Below are positions 1-6,300 of a DNA stretch of 9,177 nt, piece after piece (within the stretch, counting starts at the first letter, position 1; each line of letters starts with the position of its first letter). The notes under the pieces are model-generated. The model was not told the DNA's origin. It saw only the letters and a list, made by a program, of their open reading frames with translations, and did not search any database. Source of the stretch: UBA8516 sp035457865 (GTDB lineage: Archaea > Thermoproteota > Nitrososphaeria > Nitrososphaerales > Nitrosopumilaceae); assembly GCA_035457865.1 (NCBI GenBank), contig DATIAR010000049.1, positions 1-9,177 of the forward strand. The letters are read 5' to 3'. Position numbers and translations under genes: made by a program.

Positions 1-299
1 AGAAAAATAGCATTTCGTATAGGTACAACAATTGTATAATCAAATTTTTCTGGAATATTTATTTTTGAATTTGTAAGAGCATTTGTTTTTGCATAAAGAT
101 CTTTCATAAATTCTATATTGGCAATTTTATGCTCTTTAAAATTCAAAATATTTGAAAAATGTTTTGCTATTTTGATTTCTTGATTTGCCTTTTGGCCATA
201 TGAAAATGTAATACCATAAAGTTCGTATTTTGATTGTAAATACGCAGCTGTACAAACAGAATCTAGACCTCCACTGAAAACCAATACTGCTTTTTTCAA
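1..299 (-). CDS. queC: QueC, 7-cyano-7-deazaguanine (preQ0) synthase, 5' part
   Basis: My translation of the minus strand from 299 gives about 99 residues beginning (M)KKAVLVFSGGLDSVCTAAYL and runs off the left edge, so the C-terminal half with the zinc-binding cysteines is not visible. SGGLDS (residues 9-14) is the PP-loop that binds ATP pyrophosphate. The later FSYGQKANQEI and VVPIRNAIFL match the QueC pattern YGQRHxxEI ... VPxRNxxFL. QueC converts 7-carboxy-7-deazaguanine to preQ0 using ATP and ammonia; in archaea preQ0 is inserted into tRNA by a transglycosylase to make archaeosine. The start is TTG at 299: the in-frame stop TAA lies six codons upstream with no ATG between, and a TATA-like element sits 27 bp before it, fitting a leaderless mRNA. 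It follows the transporter gene by 37 bp on the same strand. Another ExsB-family PP-loop enzyme is possible but less likely. Confidence 0.82.
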   Translation of the reverse strand, partial: MKKAVLVFSGGLDSVCTAAYLQSKYELYGITFSYGQKANQEIKIAKHFSNILNFKEHKIANIEFMKDLYAKTNALTNSKINIPEKFDYTIVVPIRNAIF

Positions 300-321
300 C
301 TTAGCTGCTTTCTTTTAGGCC

Positions 322-330
322 AAATAAATT
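322..330 (-). promoter_or_regulatory. TATA-like element for queC
   Basis: On the minus strand AATTTATTT is centred near 326, 27 bp before the TTG at 299. It lies in the 37-bp gap after the transporter stop codon, so queC may have its own leaderless transcript besides read-through. Confidence 0.4.
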
Positions 331-336
331 GCTTGA

Positions 337-1164
337 TTAAGCAATAGCAAGAAGTGCAGCACCACATAATATTACTAGAGCCCCAATTGAAACACGCATA
401 ATCCCTTGTTTCTGAATTATCTCTTTGAAGTAAAACATTCCCCATGATACAGCAAAAAGAGTGGCAGTCTGGGCAATTGGAAATGCTATGGTTATGCCTA
501 TTAGACTTACAGCAATCAATACTGTTAGGCTGCCAAGATTAAAGAGAGTCCCAGAAATTATTCCGGCAATTGTTTCTTTTTTGATAAATCGTCTAGCAAG
601 TAAAAACATAGGTATGCCAATTACGAAAATAGAAAGACTTGATGAAAAAAATCCAGATTGAAGAGTTTGTGTTGCTTGCATAGGAATAATGTATGAACCT
701 CCAATCAAACCTGACGCAGCAGCCACAAAATATCCCTTTTTTTGAATGGTAGGATTTTTTTCTCCATTTGCTACAAGTGGTAAACCTACTAAGAGTAATC
801 CTATTGCGGCTAATGCAATAATTAACGAATTAAAAGTTTCATTAAAAAATGTAATTCCCCATGCAAATGAAGAAATGATGCTAAATCCAGCAAGAAGTGG
901 AGATGTTCTTGCAAGACCAATTAATTTCACAGAATAAAGAGCAAGTAAATTTGCTATTGTCCAAATGATTCCTGATAAAAGACCACCCAACTGAATTTCA
1001 AAACCCCAAAAATATCCAATAGGAATAGCAAAAAGAAGTACACCTATTGATGTGGCTCCTTGTAATTGCCAAATATTTTTAATACCGACTTTTCTTACTG
1101 GAACAAAAAAAGTTCCCCAACTTATAGCTGCAAAAGCAGCAAAAAACAAACCCAGATCTGTCAA
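337..1164 (-). CDS. DMT-superfamily transporter (GRP/RhaT/TMEM144-like)
   Basis: A 275-residue protein made almost wholly of hydrophobic segments, roughly ten membrane helices in two similar halves, as in the glucose/rhamnose branch of the drug/metabolite transporter superfamily. The first helix carries SWGTFFVPVRKV (15-26), close to the FVPVKK signature of TMEM144/GRP-type carriers. Helix 3 has WTIANLLALYSVKLIGLA (68-85), and the second half ends with FPIAQTATLFAVSWGMFYFKE (228-248), resembling the repeat-2 signature of GlcU/RhaT. It should lie in the cytoplasmic membrane; sugar uptake is known for relatives, but the substrate here cannot be read from the sequence. The start is TTG at 1164: an in-frame TGA lies eleven codons upstream with no ATG between, and a TATA element is 26 bp before the TTG. 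It is divergent from the enoyl-CoA hydratase gene and precedes queC. Confidence 0.75.
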   Translation of the reverse strand: MTDLGLFFAAFAAISWGTFFVPVRKVGIKNIWQLQGATSIGVLLFAIPIGYFWGFEIQLGGLLSGIIWTIANLLALYSVKLIGLARTSPLLAGFSIISSFAWGITFFNETFNSLIIALAAIGLLLVGLPLVANGEKNPTIQKKGYFVAAASGLIGGSYIIPMQATQTLQSGFFSSSLSIFVIGIPMFLLARRFIKKETIAGIISGTLFNLGSLTVLIAVSLIGITIAFPIAQTATLFAVSWGMFYFKEIIQKQGIMRVSIGALVILCGAALLAIA

Positions 1165-1185
1165 GTAGCTCTTTTGTAAATCGTG

Positions 1186-1194
1186 TAATATAAC
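1186..1194 (-). promoter_or_regulatory. TATA-like element for the DMT transporter gene
   Basis: The minus strand reads GTTATATTA, centred near 1190, 26 bp before the TTG start at 1164. This supports both the non-AUG start and a leaderless transcript. Confidence 0.5.
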
Positions 1195-1225
1195 TCAGTT
1201 TCGTTCGCAATCTAAGTTTTGTAAA

Positions 1226-1234
1226 GTTTAATTT
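1226..1234 (+). promoter_or_regulatory. TATA-like element for the enoyl-CoA hydratase gene
   Basis: GTTTAATTT is centred near 1230, 27 bp before the ATG at 1257. No purine-rich ribosome binding site precedes the ATG, so a leaderless mRNA is likely. With the element at 1186-1194 this makes a 92-bp divergent promoter region with two separate TATA elements. Confidence 0.5.
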
Positions 1235-1256
1235 CTAGAATATAGAGTTTCATTCA

Positions 1257-2012
1257 ATGTCGCAATATCTTCAAGTAGAAAAGGGCGAGGAGATAGCTTT
1301 AATCACAATTAACAGGCTTGACAAACTTAATGCCCTGAATCTTGCAGTTATGGATGAATTCATTACAGTGCTTGATAGTCTCGAAAATGACTCATCCAAA
1401 GTTATCATAATTACTGGTGGGGGACAAAAGGCATTCTCTGTTGGTGCTGACATTGAATATATGAGTAAAATTGGATCAGTTGAAGCAGAAAAATATGCCT
1501 TACGAGGACATGAAGTACTAAACAAAATAGAGAGCATTGAAAAACCTGTTATAGCAGCAATAAATGGCTATGCACTTGGTGGTGGATGCGAACTTGCTCT
1601 TGCATGCGATATTAGATTTGCTTCCCCAAATGCACAACTTGGTCAACCAGAAGTTACAATAGGAATATGTCCTGGGTGGGGTGGCACACAAAGACTATTA
1701 CGAATTATAGGTCCTGCCAGAGCAAAAGACTTAATCTTTACAGGACGAAAAATTGTGGCTGAAGAAGCTCTTTCTATGGGATTAATAAATAAGATATTTC
1801 CAATAGAAAATTTAATTTCGGAAGCTAAAGCATATGCAAAAAATATAACAAAAAATAGTAGTTTTGCAATTGGTAAATCAAAAATGCTTGTTAATCGGGG
1901 AATTGATACAAACCTTGATACTGGTTTAAAACTTGAAATCTATTCTTGGTCTTTATGCTTCTCAACAAAAGATAGAGAAGAAAGAATGAGAGCATTTGTA
2001 GAAAAAAAATAA
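1257..2012 (+). CDS. Enoyl-CoA hydratase (probable 3-hydroxypropionyl-CoA dehydratase / crotonyl-CoA hydratase)
   Basis: A full-length 251-residue crotonase-fold protein. Both catalytic glutamates of classical hydratases are present: Glu112 in GGGCELALACD and Glu132 in GQPEVTIG, 20 residues apart like rat Glu144/Glu164. The oxyanion-hole segments SVGADIEYM (61-69) and ALGGG (106-110) are also intact. In Nitrosopumilus maritimus a protein of this family and size acts as both 3-hydroxypropionyl-CoA dehydratase and crotonyl-CoA hydratase in the aerobic 3-hydroxypropionate/4-hydroxybutyrate cycle. Assigning that role here is by family and organism; a beta-oxidation-type hydratase cannot be excluded by sequence alone. 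It is soluble and cytoplasmic. The gene stands alone on its strand, with its own TATA element, and ends only 2 bp from the converging homoserine kinase gene; its last lysine codons form the T-tract used as that gene's likely terminator. Confidence 0.85.
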   Translation: MSQYLQVEKGEEIALITINRLDKLNALNLAVMDEFITVLDSLENDSSKVIIITGGGQKAFSVGADIEYMSKIGSVEAEKYALRGHEVLNKIESIEKPVIAAINGYALGGGCELALACDIRFASPNAQLGQPEVTIGICPGWGGTQRLLRIIGPARAKDLIFTGRKIVAEEALSMGLINKIFPIENLISEAKAYAKNITKNSSFAIGKSKMLVNRGIDTNLDTGLKLEIYSWSLCFSTKDREERMRAFVEKK

Positions 2013-2014
2013 AA
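2000..2014 (-). terminator. Oligo-T terminator after homoserine kinase
   Basis: Directly after the TAG stop of the minus-strand homoserine kinase gene (2017-2015) the minus strand reads TTTTATTTTTTTTC. Archaeal RNA polymerase commonly stops at such T-runs without a hairpin. The same bases encode the C-terminal Glu-Lys-Lys and stop of the converging hydratase gene. Confidence 0.6.
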
Positions 2015-2932
2015 CTATACTTTAATTGCACCCTTGCTTGGTCTGCAAATAACAGTATCACATTTTGTTTTTGCATCCATGAATCCTTTTTCCATGGCAT
2101 TGCAGATCTTTTTAGGATTGGATGATCTTGAAGTAAAAGCTATGATGGATGGACCTGCTCCACTTATAGTAACTCCCAATGCTCCAGCATGAAGTGCGTT
2201 TTCCTTTACTTGATTAAATCCTGGTATGAGATGCTGTCTTGCAGGTTCTATGATAATATCTTTAATAGAATTTCCAATCAATTCTACATCTTTTTTCATA
2301 AATCCCGCAACAATTGCAGCGGCATTAGATAGATTGCGGACAGAATCTGAAAGTTTGACTTGTTTTGGCAAAACGCTCCTTGAAATCTGGGTTTTTTTCA
2401 TTGGAACATCAAGTTTAGGGATGGCAACACAAAGTACAAGCTCCTTGGGAGGTTCTATCTTTATGACGTCAAAAGGATCTGTTCTGACAATAACAAAACC
2501 GCCAAGTGTAGAGGCTGCAACATTATCATAATGAACAGAACCAGCGCTAGCTCTCTCTCCCATCCCAGCAAATTTTACAAGTGTATTTGAATCAAGATTG
2601 AGATTAAACAATGCATCAAATGCTACTGCTGCTGCGGCTGCAGAAGCAGCACTACTTCCCATCCCAAATCCAGCAGGAACTCCTTTTTTGATTTTTAAAA
2701 CAACACCAGATTTTATCCTAAATCTTTTTGTCATTTCCTTTACTACTAATCCAGCAGAATTTTTTTCAGGAACAAGAGGAATTGCATCAGAACTTTGAAT
2801 TTTTATTCCATGATCACTTTTCTCAAGACGTACTTCATCGTAAAACGCGTCTAAAGCTAGACCAAAGACATCAAAACCAGGACCTAGGTTTGCAGTAGAA
2901 GAGGGTGCCCTTACAACAACACTAGAAACCAA
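2015..2932 (-). CDS. thrB: Homoserine kinase (GHMP family)
   Basis: A 305-residue GHMP kinase with all three family motifs: APSSTANLGPGFD (9-21), the ATP-binding PAGFGMGSSAAS (86-97) and the C-terminal TISGAGPS (255-262). VHYDNVAASTLGG (133-145) matches the HxDNVAPxxxGG signature that marks homoserine kinases within the family, arguing against mevalonate, shikimate or pantoate kinase. It phosphorylates homoserine with ATP to O-phosphohomoserine, the substrate of threonine synthase, in the cytoplasm. The start is TTG at 2932, immediately after the TAA of the GTPase gene (TAATTG), so the two are almost certainly co-transcribed and translationally coupled. A purine-rich stretch with GGAG lies 12 nt before the TTG, rather far for a Shine-Dalgarno site. 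Length and N-terminus agree with the family, which usually begins only a few residues before the first motif. Confidence 0.9.
   Translation of the reverse strand: MVSSVVVRAPSSTANLGPGFDVFGLALDAFYDEVRLEKSDHGIKIQSSDAIPLVPEKNSAGLVVKEMTKRFRIKSGVVLKIKKGVPAGFGMGSSAASAAAAAVAFDALFNLNLDSNTLVKFAGMGERASAGSVHYDNVAASTLGGFVIVRTDPFDVIKIEPPKELVLCVAIPKLDVPMKKTQISRSVLPKQVKLSDSVRNLSNAAAIVAGFMKKDVELIGNSIKDIIIEPARQHLIPGFNQVKENALHAGALGVTISGAGPSIIAFTSRSSNPKKICNAMEKGFMDAKTKCDTVICRPSKGAIKV
2063..2072 (+). terminator. Possible T-rich terminator for the enoyl-CoA hydratase mRNA
   Basis: The plus strand reads TTTTGTTTTT about 50 bp after the hydratase stop, inside the antisense of homoserine kinase. It is the first T-rich run downstream; if used, the two convergent mRNAs would overlap at their 3' ends. 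No hairpin was seen. Confidence 0.25.
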
Positions 2933-3691
2933 TTAATCTTCTATCTCCTCTCCCAAATTAAGAATTCTGCTTAGTGCTGCTTCTAGGTTTACCATTCCTT
3001 CTCCAGTTGCATTAGAAATTGGAATTAATCCTTGAGAAAAACCAGCCATATTCAAACCTCGTAAAATATTAGAAACAAGTGTATAATTTTCACCGTCTGA
3101 TTGTTTTGCAATCGCATCCTCGAGGCTTTTTACATCAGTTGACCATTTCAATATGGTCCTAATCTTATCTTCAATTAGATCGGTCTTTGTTAAAACATTG
3201 ACATGTGACAAATTCAGCCTTATCTTTATCGATGTTGCAAGAAGTGCTACTGAAACAAAATTAGTTGGTGTAGTTACTAATACTCCGTCGTGCAGAAATA
3301 AGGCAACTTTTTGTTCAGACACAAAGTTTTGCACAAAAAATGGACCACTAGTTCTATATGCGAAAAGCTCTATTTGACCAGGAGTATCAATAATAAGATA
3401 GTCTGGATTAACATTATCCACATCATGTTGAATCTGATCTATCTTTGATGCAATGAGATCATTTGCCATTATTATGGCACCATTTGGACCCAAGTCATAT
3501 TGTCTCATTATAGATACAATATCTACATAATCTCTAACGTCGACATCACATGTATATGGGAGATTTTCAACTCCTGGATCTAAATTTAGAACTCCAACAA
3601 AAGCACCATTTTTTGTGTAATAATCAAAAAGTTTGGATGCAAGTAATGATTTTCCAGCTCCTGCAGTACCTAGAATAAAAATAGTTTTCAT
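2933..3691 (-). CDS. GPN-loop GTPase (archaeal GPN/Pab0955-type)
   Basis: A 252-residue SIMIBI-class GTPase. It has the P-loop GTAGAGKS (8-15), the LDPG segment near 37-40, the family-defining Gly-Pro-Asn insertion at 68-70 (DLGPNGA), the G3 motif DTPGQIE (102-108) and the guanine-specificity motif TKTD (168-171). Crystal and biochemical work on the Pyrococcus member shows a homodimeric GTPase; eukaryotic GPN1-3 assist RNA polymerase II assembly and nuclear import. The archaeal role is unsettled, so only GTPase activity is claimed. The ATG at 3691 puts the P-loop at the usual distance from the N-terminus. It heads a two-gene unit with homoserine kinase (stop and start abut) and is divergent from the flippase-like gene 56 bp away. 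Confidence 0.92.
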   Translation of the reverse strand: MKTIFILGTAGAGKSLLASKLFDYYTKNGAFVGVLNLDPGVENLPYTCDVDVRDYVDIVSIMRQYDLGPNGAIIMANDLIASKIDQIQHDVDNVNPDYLIIDTPGQIELFAYRTSGPFFVQNFVSEQKVALFLHDGVLVTTPTNFVSVALLATSIKIRLNLSHVNVLTKTDLIEDKIRTILKWSTDVKSLEDAIAKQSDGENYTLVSNILRGLNMAGFSQGLIPISNATGEGMVNLEAALSRILNLGEEIED

Positions 3692-3716
3692 TTTGTTGAC
3701 TATATTTCATGTTGAG

Positions 3717-3725
3717 CTTATATTT
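3717..3725. promoter_or_regulatory. Single TATA-like element between divergent GTPase and flippase-like genes
   Basis: The plus strand reads CTTATATTT and the minus strand AAATATAAG, centred at 3721. It lies 27 bp before the plus-strand ATG at 3748 and 30 bp before the minus-strand ATG at 3691. On the minus strand it is preceded by GGA, a purine run where the TFB recognition element would lie. No better second TATA at the right distance was found for either gene. Confidence 0.45.
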
Positions 3726-3747
3726 CCATCCATAATTAAAGCAGGCA

Positions 3748-4764
3748 ATGAATTGGAAACTTTTAGCAATTCCAGTTAGTATTGTGCCATTTATTTTAAT
3801 TGCATTTACATTTAACATAAAACTTGAAGAGCTTTTTGCAGTGGGTCTTATTCCTTTTATGGGTGCAGCATTGGCAATTGTTGGCAAATTACTTATGCAA
3901 GGTCTAAAATTCAATTATCTGGTAAAGAAATTTCTTGGTCACATTGAAGTTCCATGGAAAACAGTTTCAGTAAGAATTGGCAGTGAATTTGTTACATCGA
4001 CCACGCCGTCTTTTGTTGGTGGTGAACTAGTCAGAATAATTTGGTTGAAAAAGAAAGGAATTCCAACAGGTAAAGCAACCTGGGTTACAATAATGGAAAT
4101 CGTTACTGAAGTTCTAGTAGCAGGAATCTTTTCTCTCACCTCTGCAGTCTTTGCGTTTTTCAATGGTGCATATGCAATAGGAATTGTAATTATTGCAATA
4201 AGTTTACCAGTTACGGCAATTTGGTCCAGTCTATTTTTTCTATCTTACAAGAAAACTTTCCAAGTTCCATCTTGGATAGAAAAAACTGCAAAAAAAGCAG
4301 GTAAAGAACGAGCTTCAAAATACATTGATAAAACTAATCAATGGATGAAAGAGGTTTGTGAGATGAGTAGGCAAAGCCTACATAATAAGCAAGCAAAAAA
4401 AGCATTTGTAGTATCCATAATCTTTTCTATATTCACTTGGGTATTTTATGGAATTTCATTTATGGTAATCGCAAATGGAGCTGGTTATTTTATAGAATTT
4501 TTTGATTCACTTTTAGCAGCAATGGCCTCAAATGCCTTAGGAAATATACCTGTAACAATAGGTGGTTCAGGTCTCACAGAATTTGGTATATGGGCATACC
4601 TTGGAAACTTGAACAGCCTGACTTTTGAACCAACCAAAGATAGCATACAATGGAATATTGTCATAGCATGGAGAATTGCTACATATCATGTTAGCCTTGT
4701 TATAAGCTGGATACTTTTGATGAAAATAGTATATCCACGTACAAAAAAAGCTGAAATTTCATAG
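3748..4764 (+). CDS. Flippase-like integral membrane protein (UPF0104 / LPG synthase TM-region family)
   Basis: A 338-residue polytopic membrane protein with hydrophobic segments near 5-22, 30-50, 111-138, 141-165, 218-243 and 308-328, and a basic cytoplasmic-type loop between about 168 and 218. Two family hallmarks are present: TTPSFVGGELVR (85-96), the PxxxGGExxR block, and IPVTIGGSGLTEFG (267-280), the PxxxGGxGxxE block. The family includes the transmembrane half of bacterial lysyl-phosphatidylglycerol synthase (MprF), where it flips lipids, and archaeal AglD-associated proteins; no aminoacyl-transferase domain is fused here. A role in moving lipids or lipid-linked glycans is therefore inference. 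The ATG at 3748 has the shared TATA element 27 bp upstream. The SDR gene follows after 34 bp on the same strand. Confidence 0.8.
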   Translation: MNWKLLAIPVSIVPFILIAFTFNIKLEELFAVGLIPFMGAALAIVGKLLMQGLKFNYLVKKFLGHIEVPWKTVSVRIGSEFVTSTTPSFVGGELVRIIWLKKKGIPTGKATWVTIMEIVTEVLVAGIFSLTSAVFAFFNGAYAIGIVIIAISLPVTAIWSSLFFLSYKKTFQVPSWIEKTAKKAGKERASKYIDKTNQWMKEVCEMSRQSLHNKQAKKAFVVSIIFSIFTWVFYGISFMVIANGAGYFIEFFDSLLAAMASNALGNIPVTIGGSGLTEFGIWAYLGNLNSLTFEPTKDSIQWNIVIAWRIATYHVSLVISWILLMKIVYPRTKKAEIS

Positions 4765-4770
4765 AAAGCA

Positions 4771-4779
4771 CTTTATTTT
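4771..4779 (+). promoter_or_regulatory. TATA-like element for the SDR gene
   Basis: CTTTATTTT is centred near 4775, 24 bp before the ATG at 4799, within the 34-bp gap after the flippase-like gene. The following run ATTTTTCTTT (4789-4798) could also end the upstream transcript, so the SDR gene may be separately transcribed. Confidence 0.35.
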
Positions 4780-4798
4780 CAACTCGATATTTTTCTTT

Positions 4799-5596
4799 AT
4801 GGATTTTAATGATAAAGTTATAGTAATTACAGGAGCATCTAGCGGAATTGGTGAAGCATCAGCTGTAGAATTCGCAAAACGAAAAGGTTCTGTTGTGCTT
4901 GTTGCAAGAAGAAAAGAAAATCTAGAATCTGTAGCAAGAAATCTTACAAAATATGGAAATGAAATACTAGTATGTCAATGCGATGTTTCTAAATGGCTTG
5001 AAGTAGAACAGATGAGTAGGATTGTTCTAGATAAATTTGGTAAAATCGATATTCTAGTTAATAATGCAGGATTTGCAATCTATGGTTCTGTACTTGAGCT
5101 AAAAGTTGAAGAAATAGAATCCCAGATGGAAACTAATTATTTTGGAACGGTTTACTGTATCAAGGCTTTTCTGCCAAAAATGTTAGAACAAAAGACTGGG
5201 CATATAGTAAACGTAGCCTCAGTTGCAGGAAGTTTTGGTCTTCCAGGAATCGCATCGTACTGTGCATCTAAATTTGCTATGCTTGGATTTTCAGAGGGGT
5301 TGTATCACGAATTAAAAGGGAGTGGGATAGGTATTACTGTAGTTAGTCCTATAATGGTTCAAACTAACTTTTTTAATCATTCTTCATTCAAGTCAAGACC
5401 AAAATATTCACCAACATCGCTTAGTTCAAAAACTGTAGCAAAAGCGATACTAAAGGCATCTTCCTCACCAAGACTTGAGATAATTGTACCGTCATATGTT
5501 AGAGGTGCTGTATGGTTAAAGCACACCATTCCATATCTGATAAATCCGATCTTAGGAGCAGCTTTTAGGAAACAAATGAGATCACAAAAATTATGA
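4799..5596 (+). CDS. Classical short-chain dehydrogenase/reductase (SDR), NADP-preferring
   Basis: A 265-residue classical SDR with the full catalytic set: cofactor loop TGASSGIG (11-18), CDV with Asp62, NNAG (88-91), Asn113, Ser141, Tyr154 and Lys158 (YCASK). Two arginines after strand 2 (VARRKE, Arg37-Arg38) favour NADP(H) over NAD(H), because they can bind the 2'-phosphate. The C-terminal 30 residues, after PSYVRGAVWL, are hydrophobic with basic residues at the end, as in SDRs of the DHRS7/retinol-dehydrogenase-like group that touch membranes. The substrate is unknown; a lipid or isoprenoid carbonyl/alcohol is a guess. The ATG at 4799 puts the cofactor loop at the normal distance from the N-terminus. 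It lies 34 bp after the flippase-like gene and converges with the 130-aa gene, with a 29-bp AT-rich gap. Confidence 0.85.
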   Translation: MDFNDKVIVITGASSGIGEASAVEFAKRKGSVVLVARRKENLESVARNLTKYGNEILVCQCDVSKWLEVEQMSRIVLDKFGKIDILVNNAGFAIYGSVLELKVEEIESQMETNYFGTVYCIKAFLPKMLEQKTGHIVNVASVAGSFGLPGIASYCASKFAMLGFSEGLYHELKGSGIGITVVSPIMVQTNFFNHSSFKSRPKYSPTSLSSKTVAKAILKASSSPRLEIIVPSYVRGAVWLKHTIPYLINPILGAAFRKQMRSQKL

Positions 5597-5625
5597 ATTT
5601 CTAGAGGAAATTATTCTAATCAAAT

Positions 5626-6018
5626 CTATTCTTCTATAGATTCTGTCGAACCAGCTGTATCAGAGCCAACATCCATTAATTCCAAATCAGTCAGATCAAA
5701 CTGATATATGGCATCCATATCAATCTCCATTTCTTTTTTTAGAAGATCAACAAGCTCTTTGCTTAAAGGAGCCTTCATCGAATTAAAAGTGAATTCATAC
5801 ACAACACCCTTCATCAGATCCACCGGTTTTATTTTTTTTGGCAAATCTAAAGTTATAATGCGTCTTCCATCCTCAACTTCTTCATACAACTGAACGTCAA
5901 TTTTCATGTCTTTATCATATATCTCAAGAATGTAACCTGTTCTGGTTTGTGATTCTGGTTTACCAAACTTTGCATTTTTTATTTCATCCTGAGCCCATTT
6001 TGGAAGTTCTTTTACCAT
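5626..6018 (-). CDS. Conserved-looking hypothetical protein, 130 aa, acidic tail
   Basis: I do not recognise a named family. The 130-residue protein has three parts: a short basic-amphipathic N-terminus (KELPKWAQDEIKNAKFG); a central stretch of alternating hydrophobic and charged residues (about 27-77) that reads as several beta strands and could be a small OB-like barrel; and a C-terminal third that is a helix followed by an acidic Asp/Glu/Ser tail (about 104-130). There are no cysteines, signal peptide or membrane segment, so it is probably cytoplasmic. It starts at ATG 6018, 17 bp after the zinc-ribbon stop, in the same transcription unit. A nucleic-acid-linked role would fit a beta-barrel beside a zinc ribbon, but that is inference. 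It resembles many small, conserved, uncharacterised thaumarchaeal proteins. Confidence 0.7.
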   Translation of the reverse strand: MVKELPKWAQDEIKNAKFGKPESQTRTGYILEIYDKDMKIDVQLYEEVEDGRRIITLDLPKKIKPVDLMKGVVYEFTFNSMKAPLSKELVDLLKKEMEIDMDAIYQFDLTDLELMDVGSDTAGSTESIEE

Positions 6019-6035
6019 TTACTTTCACTCAACAA

Positions 6036-6266
6036 TTAACTCTGTTTGTCTTTTTTACTTGATTGCCACCAATCTCTGTACTCATCATGCTTATCCTCCC
6101 GTGTCTTCTCACGACGATTCAATCTATCTCTTATATCGCTTATTTGTTCCCGTGTTGCATAAAGACCGCATTTATTACAGATAAAGTGTTTCGTATTCAA
6201 ATCAAATTTCATCTCTGTAACTATCTGCTTAGCTGCACATTCAGGGCAATCAGTCAATGACGCCAC
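6036..6266 (-). CDS. Small zinc-ribbon protein
   Basis: A 76-residue protein with one zinc-ribbon: CPEC (Cys7, Cys10) and CNKC (Cys30, Cys33), 19 residues between the pairs, one Zn2+ expected. The C-terminal half is a very charged helix (RDRLNRREKTREDKHDEYRD region) ending in WWQSSKKDKQS, which could bind nucleic acid or a protein. Family and partner are not recognised. The start is uncertain: GTG at 6266 directly follows an in-frame TGA, while TTG at 6257 (codon 4) lies 27-28 bp from a TATA-like element at 6282-6287, the spacing seen for most genes here. The TTG start would give a 73-residue protein and loses nothing from the ribbon. An ATG at 6270 is out of frame. It is followed after 17 bp by the acidic-tailed gene. 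Confidence 0.75.
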   Translation of the reverse strand: MASLTDCPECAAKQIVTEMKFDLNTKHFICNKCGLYATREQISDIRDRLNRREKTREDKHDEYRDWWQSSKKDKQS

Positions 6267-6281
6267 TCATCAAAATTATCC

Positions 6282-6287
6282 ATAAAA
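6282..6287 (-). promoter_or_regulatory. TATA-like element proximal to the zinc-ribbon gene
   Basis: The minus strand reads TTTTAT (within AGCTTTTATGG), centred near 6284-6285. It is 27-28 bp before the TTG at 6257 but only 18-19 bp before the GTG at 6266, so it favours the shorter protein. Confidence 0.3.
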
Positions 6288-6300
6288 GCTTTTGGTCAAT

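Noticed and set aside
461..937. Plus-strand reading frames of 63-66 codons opposite the transporter
   Set aside because: They are antisense shadows of a strongly supported membrane protein and have no motif or promoter of their own.
2226..2798. Plus-strand reading frames opposite homoserine kinase
   Set aside because: They are low-complexity mirror translations of a gene with all GHMP motifs intact.
3624..3914. A 96-codon minus-strand frame across the GTPase/flippase promoter gap
   Set aside because: It overlaps two well-supported genes and would place a coding region over the divergent promoter.
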